The translations under genes were made by a program, and so were the position numbers. DNA of 64,000 bases, from NCBI GenBank assembly GCA_019218375.1, contig JAHUUK010000002.1:124001-188000 (forward strand). The letters run 5' to 3'. Below, in pieces: positions 61,427-64,000 of the stretch. The notes under the pieces are model-generated. The model ran no database searches, had not been told where the DNA came from, and saw only the letters and a list, made by a program, of their open reading frames with translations. Within the stretch, counting starts at the first letter, position 1, and each line of letters opens with the position of its first letter. The DNA is from Dermabacteraceae bacterium TAE3-ERU5 (GTDB lineage Bacteria > Actinomycetota > Actinomycetes > Actinomycetales > Dermabacteraceae).

Positions 61427-62871
61427 TGACAACACTGACTGTGACTACCGCAACCGCGTCTGAGATTTCCGCAGACGCAATCATCGTCCCGATCCTCGCT
61501 CCCGCAGAAAAGGGCGGCGAGGTAAACGTGCTCGGCATCGCCGACCTCAATCCCGTGGCCGCCGCGCTGCAGGCGAAGTCCTCTTCCGAGGCGCTCACCC
61601 GTTTCCCCGCCCCCGCCGGTTTCGCGGCCCCCGTGGTGCTCGGTGTCGGCGTTGGCGAAAAGGATCTGGCGGAGGTTTCCCCCGAGGATCTGCGCGCTGC
61701 CGTCGGCGCTGCCGTGCGTTCCCTGGCCGGGTTTGCGCGCGTCGCCCTGGCTTTTGGTGAGCTGTCCGACACCGCTCAGTCGGCACTGGCAGAGGGCGCG
61801 CTGCTCGGCGCTTACGACTACACCGCCGTGCGCGGCAAGGAGGCCGACCTCACGGCTCCCGTTGCCGAGCTGGTGCTGCAGGGCGTGAGCGAGGCCGTGG
61901 CCCGCCAGGCAGAGGTGGTTGCCGAGGCCGTGGCGTTCGCCCGCGACCTGGTAAACACTCCCCCGAACCTGCTCTTCCCCGCTTCCTTCGCCGAGCGTGC
62001 CCGCGAGGCCGCTAAGGGCCTGCCGATCGAGGTCACGGTGCTCGACGAAAAGCAGCTCGTCGAGGGCGGCTACGGCGGCATCGTCGGCGTCGGCCAGGGT
62101 TCTTCGCGCCCGCCGCGCCTGGTGAAGCTGAGCTACAACCCCGCCGGGGCGGAAAAGCACGTCAGCATCGTAGGCAAGGGCATCACCTTCGACACCGGCG
62201 GCATTTCGCTCAAGCCGGGCGCGAAGATGGACGAAATGACCATGGACATGGCGGGCGCGGGCAGCACCCTCGCCACCGTGGTTGCCGCCGCCAAGCTGGG
62301 CCTGCCCGTACGGGTCACCGGTTTCCTGGCGCTGGCCGAAAACATGCCGGGCGGCAAGGCGCAGCGTCCCGGCGACGTCGTCACCATGCGTAACGGCAAG
62401 ACCGTCGAGGTCCTCAACACCGACGCCGAGGGCCGCATGGTCATGGCCGACGCTCTGGTGGATGCCGCCGCGGAAAAGCCCGACTTCCTGATGGACGTAG
62501 CCACCCTGACCGGCGCCGCCGTACTGGCGCTGGGCAACCGCTACGCCGCCGTGATGGGCGACGAATCGGCCCGCGAGCGGGTCATGTCGGCCGCGCACGA
62601 ATCCGGGGAATACTTCTGGCCGCTGCCGTTCCCGAAGGAGCTGCGCGCCAGCATCAACGGCCGCCTGGCCGACCTGTCCAACATCGGCCAGCGCGAGGGT
62701 GGCGCGATGGTGGCGGGCGTGTTCCTGCAGGAATTCGTTGATGGCTGCGAATGGGCTCACCTGGACATCGCCGGTCCGGCATTCACCGGCTCCGCGCACG
62801 GCTACATGGCCAAGGGTGGCACCGGTTTCAGCGTACGCACCATGCTTGAGGTTGTGCGTTCCTTCGCATAA
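61426..62871 (+). CDS. pepA: Leucyl aminopeptidase
   Basis: The 481-residue M17 metallopeptidase removes N-terminal residues from peptides in the cytoplasm. KGITFDTGGISLKPGAKMDEM (near 250, in parts) and the NTDAEGRMVMADAL signature (near 331) hold the two-metal site and catalytic lysine and arginine. The N-terminal alpha/beta domain (about 1-155) is variable as usual. It is divergent from the membrane-protein pair and ends at a strong terminator. Confidence 0.95.
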   Translation: MTTLTVTTATASEISADAIIVPILAPAEKGGEVNVLGIADLNPVAAALQAKSSSEALTRFPAPAGFAAPVVLGVGVGEKDLAEVSPEDLRAAVGAAVRSLAGFARVALAFGELSDTAQSALAEGALLGAYDYTAVRGKEADLTAPVAELVLQGVSEAVARQAEVVAEAVAFARDLVNTPPNLLFPASFAERAREAAKGLPIEVTVLDEKQLVEGGYGGIVGVGQGSSRPPRLVKLSYNPAGAEKHVSIVGKGITFDTGGISLKPGAKMDEMTMDMAGAGSTLATVVAAAKLGLPVRVTGFLALAENMPGGKAQRPGDVVTMRNGKTVEVLNTDAEGRMVMADALVDAAAEKPDFLMDVATLTGAAVLALGNRYAAVMGDESARERVMSAAHESGEYFWPLPFPKELRASINGRLADLSNIGQREGGAMVAGVFLQEFVDGCEWAHLDIAGPAFTGSAHGYMAKGGTGFSVRTMLEVVRSFA

Positions 62872-62885
62872 CTAGCGCTTTCACG

Positions 62886-62928
62886 GCGGGGCCGACGTCC
62901 TTACACGGGGGCGTCGGTCCCGCTTTTT
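62886..62928 (+). terminator. Terminator after pepA
   Basis: GCGGGGCCGACG and CGTCGGTCCCGC pair over 12 bp with one G-T, around a 14-base loop, followed by TTTTT. It lies 14 bp after the pepA stop. Confidence 0.93.
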
Positions 62929-63077
62929 ATAACGTGCGAGCCACCACACTTGTTAATTGTCTCGGTTTGAGGGGTTACTCAGCTCCGCTCCGGGCATAGT
63001 ATGAGTTCGTGGGGTTTTCGCGCGTCCCGCACGCCCGGCCCCGCCCAACAAAAGCCGACCAGCTAGGGAGCTGAAAC

Positions 63078-64000
63078 GTGGCGGATAGCACCACTGATAC
63101 AACGTTTGACATTGTGATTCTTGGGGGTGGCAGCGGCGGCTATGCGGCTGCCCTGCGAGGTGCCCAGCTAGGGCTCTCCGTGGCCCTCGTGGAAAAGGAC
63201 AAGCTCGGTGGCACCTGCCTGCACCGCGGCTGCGTGCCGACGAAGGCGCTGCTGCACGTGGCTGAGGTTGCTGACGAAACCCGTAACGCGGGCACCGTGG
63301 GCATCAAGGCGCAGTTCGATGGCGTCGACGTCGAGAAGATGAACAGCTTCAAGTCGGGCATCATCGGCCGCCTCTACAAGGGCCTGCAGGGACTCGTGAA
63401 GTCCCGCAAGGTCACCTACGTCGAGGGCTTCGGCCGCCTGGTCGGCAAGGACACCATCGAGGTTGAGACCGCCGAGGGCAAGAAGCAGCTCAAGGGCAAG
63501 CACATCGTTCTCGCCTCCGGTTCGTTCTCGAAGACCCTGCCGGGCCTCGAACTCGGCGGCCGCATCATCGATTCCGAGGCCGCGCTCTCGCTCGATTACG
63601 TGCCCCGCAACCCGATCATCCTCGGCGGCGGCGTCATCGGTGTCGAGTTTGCCAGCGTCTGGAAGTCGCTCGGCGCAGAGTCCGTCACCATCGTGGAGGG
63701 CCTGCCCCACCTGGCTCCGAACGAGGACGAGGCTCTTTCTAAGGCACTTGAGCGCGCATTCAAGAAGCGCGGCATCAAGTTCTCCCTCGGCACCTTCTTC
63801 GAAAAGGCCGAACAGAGCGATTCCGGCGTTAAGGTCACCCTGGTGGACGGCACCGTCTTCGAGGGCGACGTTCTCCTGGTTGCCGTCGGCCGCGGCCCGA
63901 ACACCCAGGGCCTCGGCTACGAGGAACAGGGCATCGCGATGGATCGCGGTTTCGTGCTCGCGAACAAGGAGACCCTGGAAACCAACGTTCCCGGCATCTA
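63078..64000 (+). CDS. lpdA: Dihydrolipoyl dehydrogenase (partial, runs off the window)
   Basis: About 307 codons are visible before the window ends. This flavoprotein reoxidises dihydrolipoamide in pyruvate and 2-oxoglutarate dehydrogenase complexes with NAD. ILGGGSGGYAAALRGAQLG (FAD site, near 15), the redox disulfide in GGTCLHRGCVPTKALLH (near 44-60) and ILGGGVIGVEFASVWKSLGA (NAD site, near 180) are intact. The GTG follows AGGGAG with seven-base spacing. The C-terminal dimerisation domain is beyond the window. TAGTAT at 62997-63002 is a possible -10 box. Confidence 0.96.
   Translation, partial: MADSTTDTTFDIVILGGGSGGYAAALRGAQLGLSVALVEKDKLGGTCLHRGCVPTKALLHVAEVADETRNAGTVGIKAQFDGVDVEKMNSFKSGIIGRLYKGLQGLVKSRKVTYVEGFGRLVGKDTIEVETAEGKKQLKGKHIVLASGSFSKTLPGLELGGRIIDSEAALSLDYVPRNPIILGGGVIGVEFASVWKSLGAESVTIVEGLPHLAPNEDEALSKALERAFKKRGIKFSLGTFFEKAEQSDSGVKVTLVDGTVFEGDVLLVAVGRGPNTQGLGYEEQGIAMDRGFVLANKETLETNVPGI

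Noticed and set aside
61393-62799. 468-codon open frame on the minus strand opposite pepA
   Set aside because: Antisense shadow of pepA, which has complete catalytic motifs.

Overview
The window is high-GC actinobacterial chromosome. Diagnostic genes are the RNA polymerase-binding protein RbpA, the pupylation set (pup, pafA, dop, ARC/Mpa, and a fused PafB-PafC regulator), the mycothiol ligase MshC, an InhA-type enoyl reductase next to fabG, and the actinobacterial glgM/glgC pair. Gene order and the reduced pupylation locus suggest Actinomycetaceae or a close relative. This is inference: no rRNA or species marker is present. The region is mostly conserved housekeeping sequence; no prophage, insertion sequence or CRISPR array was seen.

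Layout. 0.1-7 kb: a Bcr/CflA drug exporter, then a divergent MMPL exporter and YhgE/Pip protein. 7-11 kb: a TrmH-type methyltransferase, an orphan ABC ATPase, and the divergent glgM/glgC. 11-13 kb: fabG-fabI. 13-17 kb: three coupled small membrane proteins, SURF1, a glycerophosphodiesterase and RbpA. 17-27.6 kb: a nine-gene minus-strand operon, pafBC-tatA-tatC-dagK-helY-lnt-ppm-fxsA-hypothetical. 27.6-45 kb: DUF3866, then a long minus-strand block read as M50 protease-trmI-ARC-dop-pup-pafA-FKBP-FKBP-priA-fmt-rsmB-rpe-[FMN riboswitch]-pnuX-hisE-hisG-PH protein. 45-50 kb: a PAC2 protein, mshC, uppP, an acidic protein, a prepilin peptidase and trmL. 50-52 kb: tRNA-Leu(GAG), an iron-boxed siderophore-interacting protein and a Tat-type secreted protein. 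52-58 kb: alaS-ruvX-mltG-aroE and rpsD. 58-64 kb: rarA, pyrD, two membrane proteins, pepA and the start of lpd.

Points of most interest. (1) The pupylation locus has no proteasome core genes: pup and pafA are 78 bp apart where prcBA normally lie, and the ATPase lacks the C-terminal gate-opening tail, so the system appears to work without a 20S proteasome. (2) An FMN riboswitch controls a lone PnuX/RibM riboflavin transporter between rpe and hisE, where other actinobacteria keep riboflavin biosynthesis genes; a 9-bp anti-Shine-Dalgarno element suggests translational control. (3) The MMPL exporter ends in what looks like a decayed ABC-ATPase domain, and it is coupled to a YhgE/Pip protein with two kinds of internal repeat. 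(4) Several genes show a TANNNT box 6-7 bases before the start codon, as in leaderless actinobacterial mRNAs.
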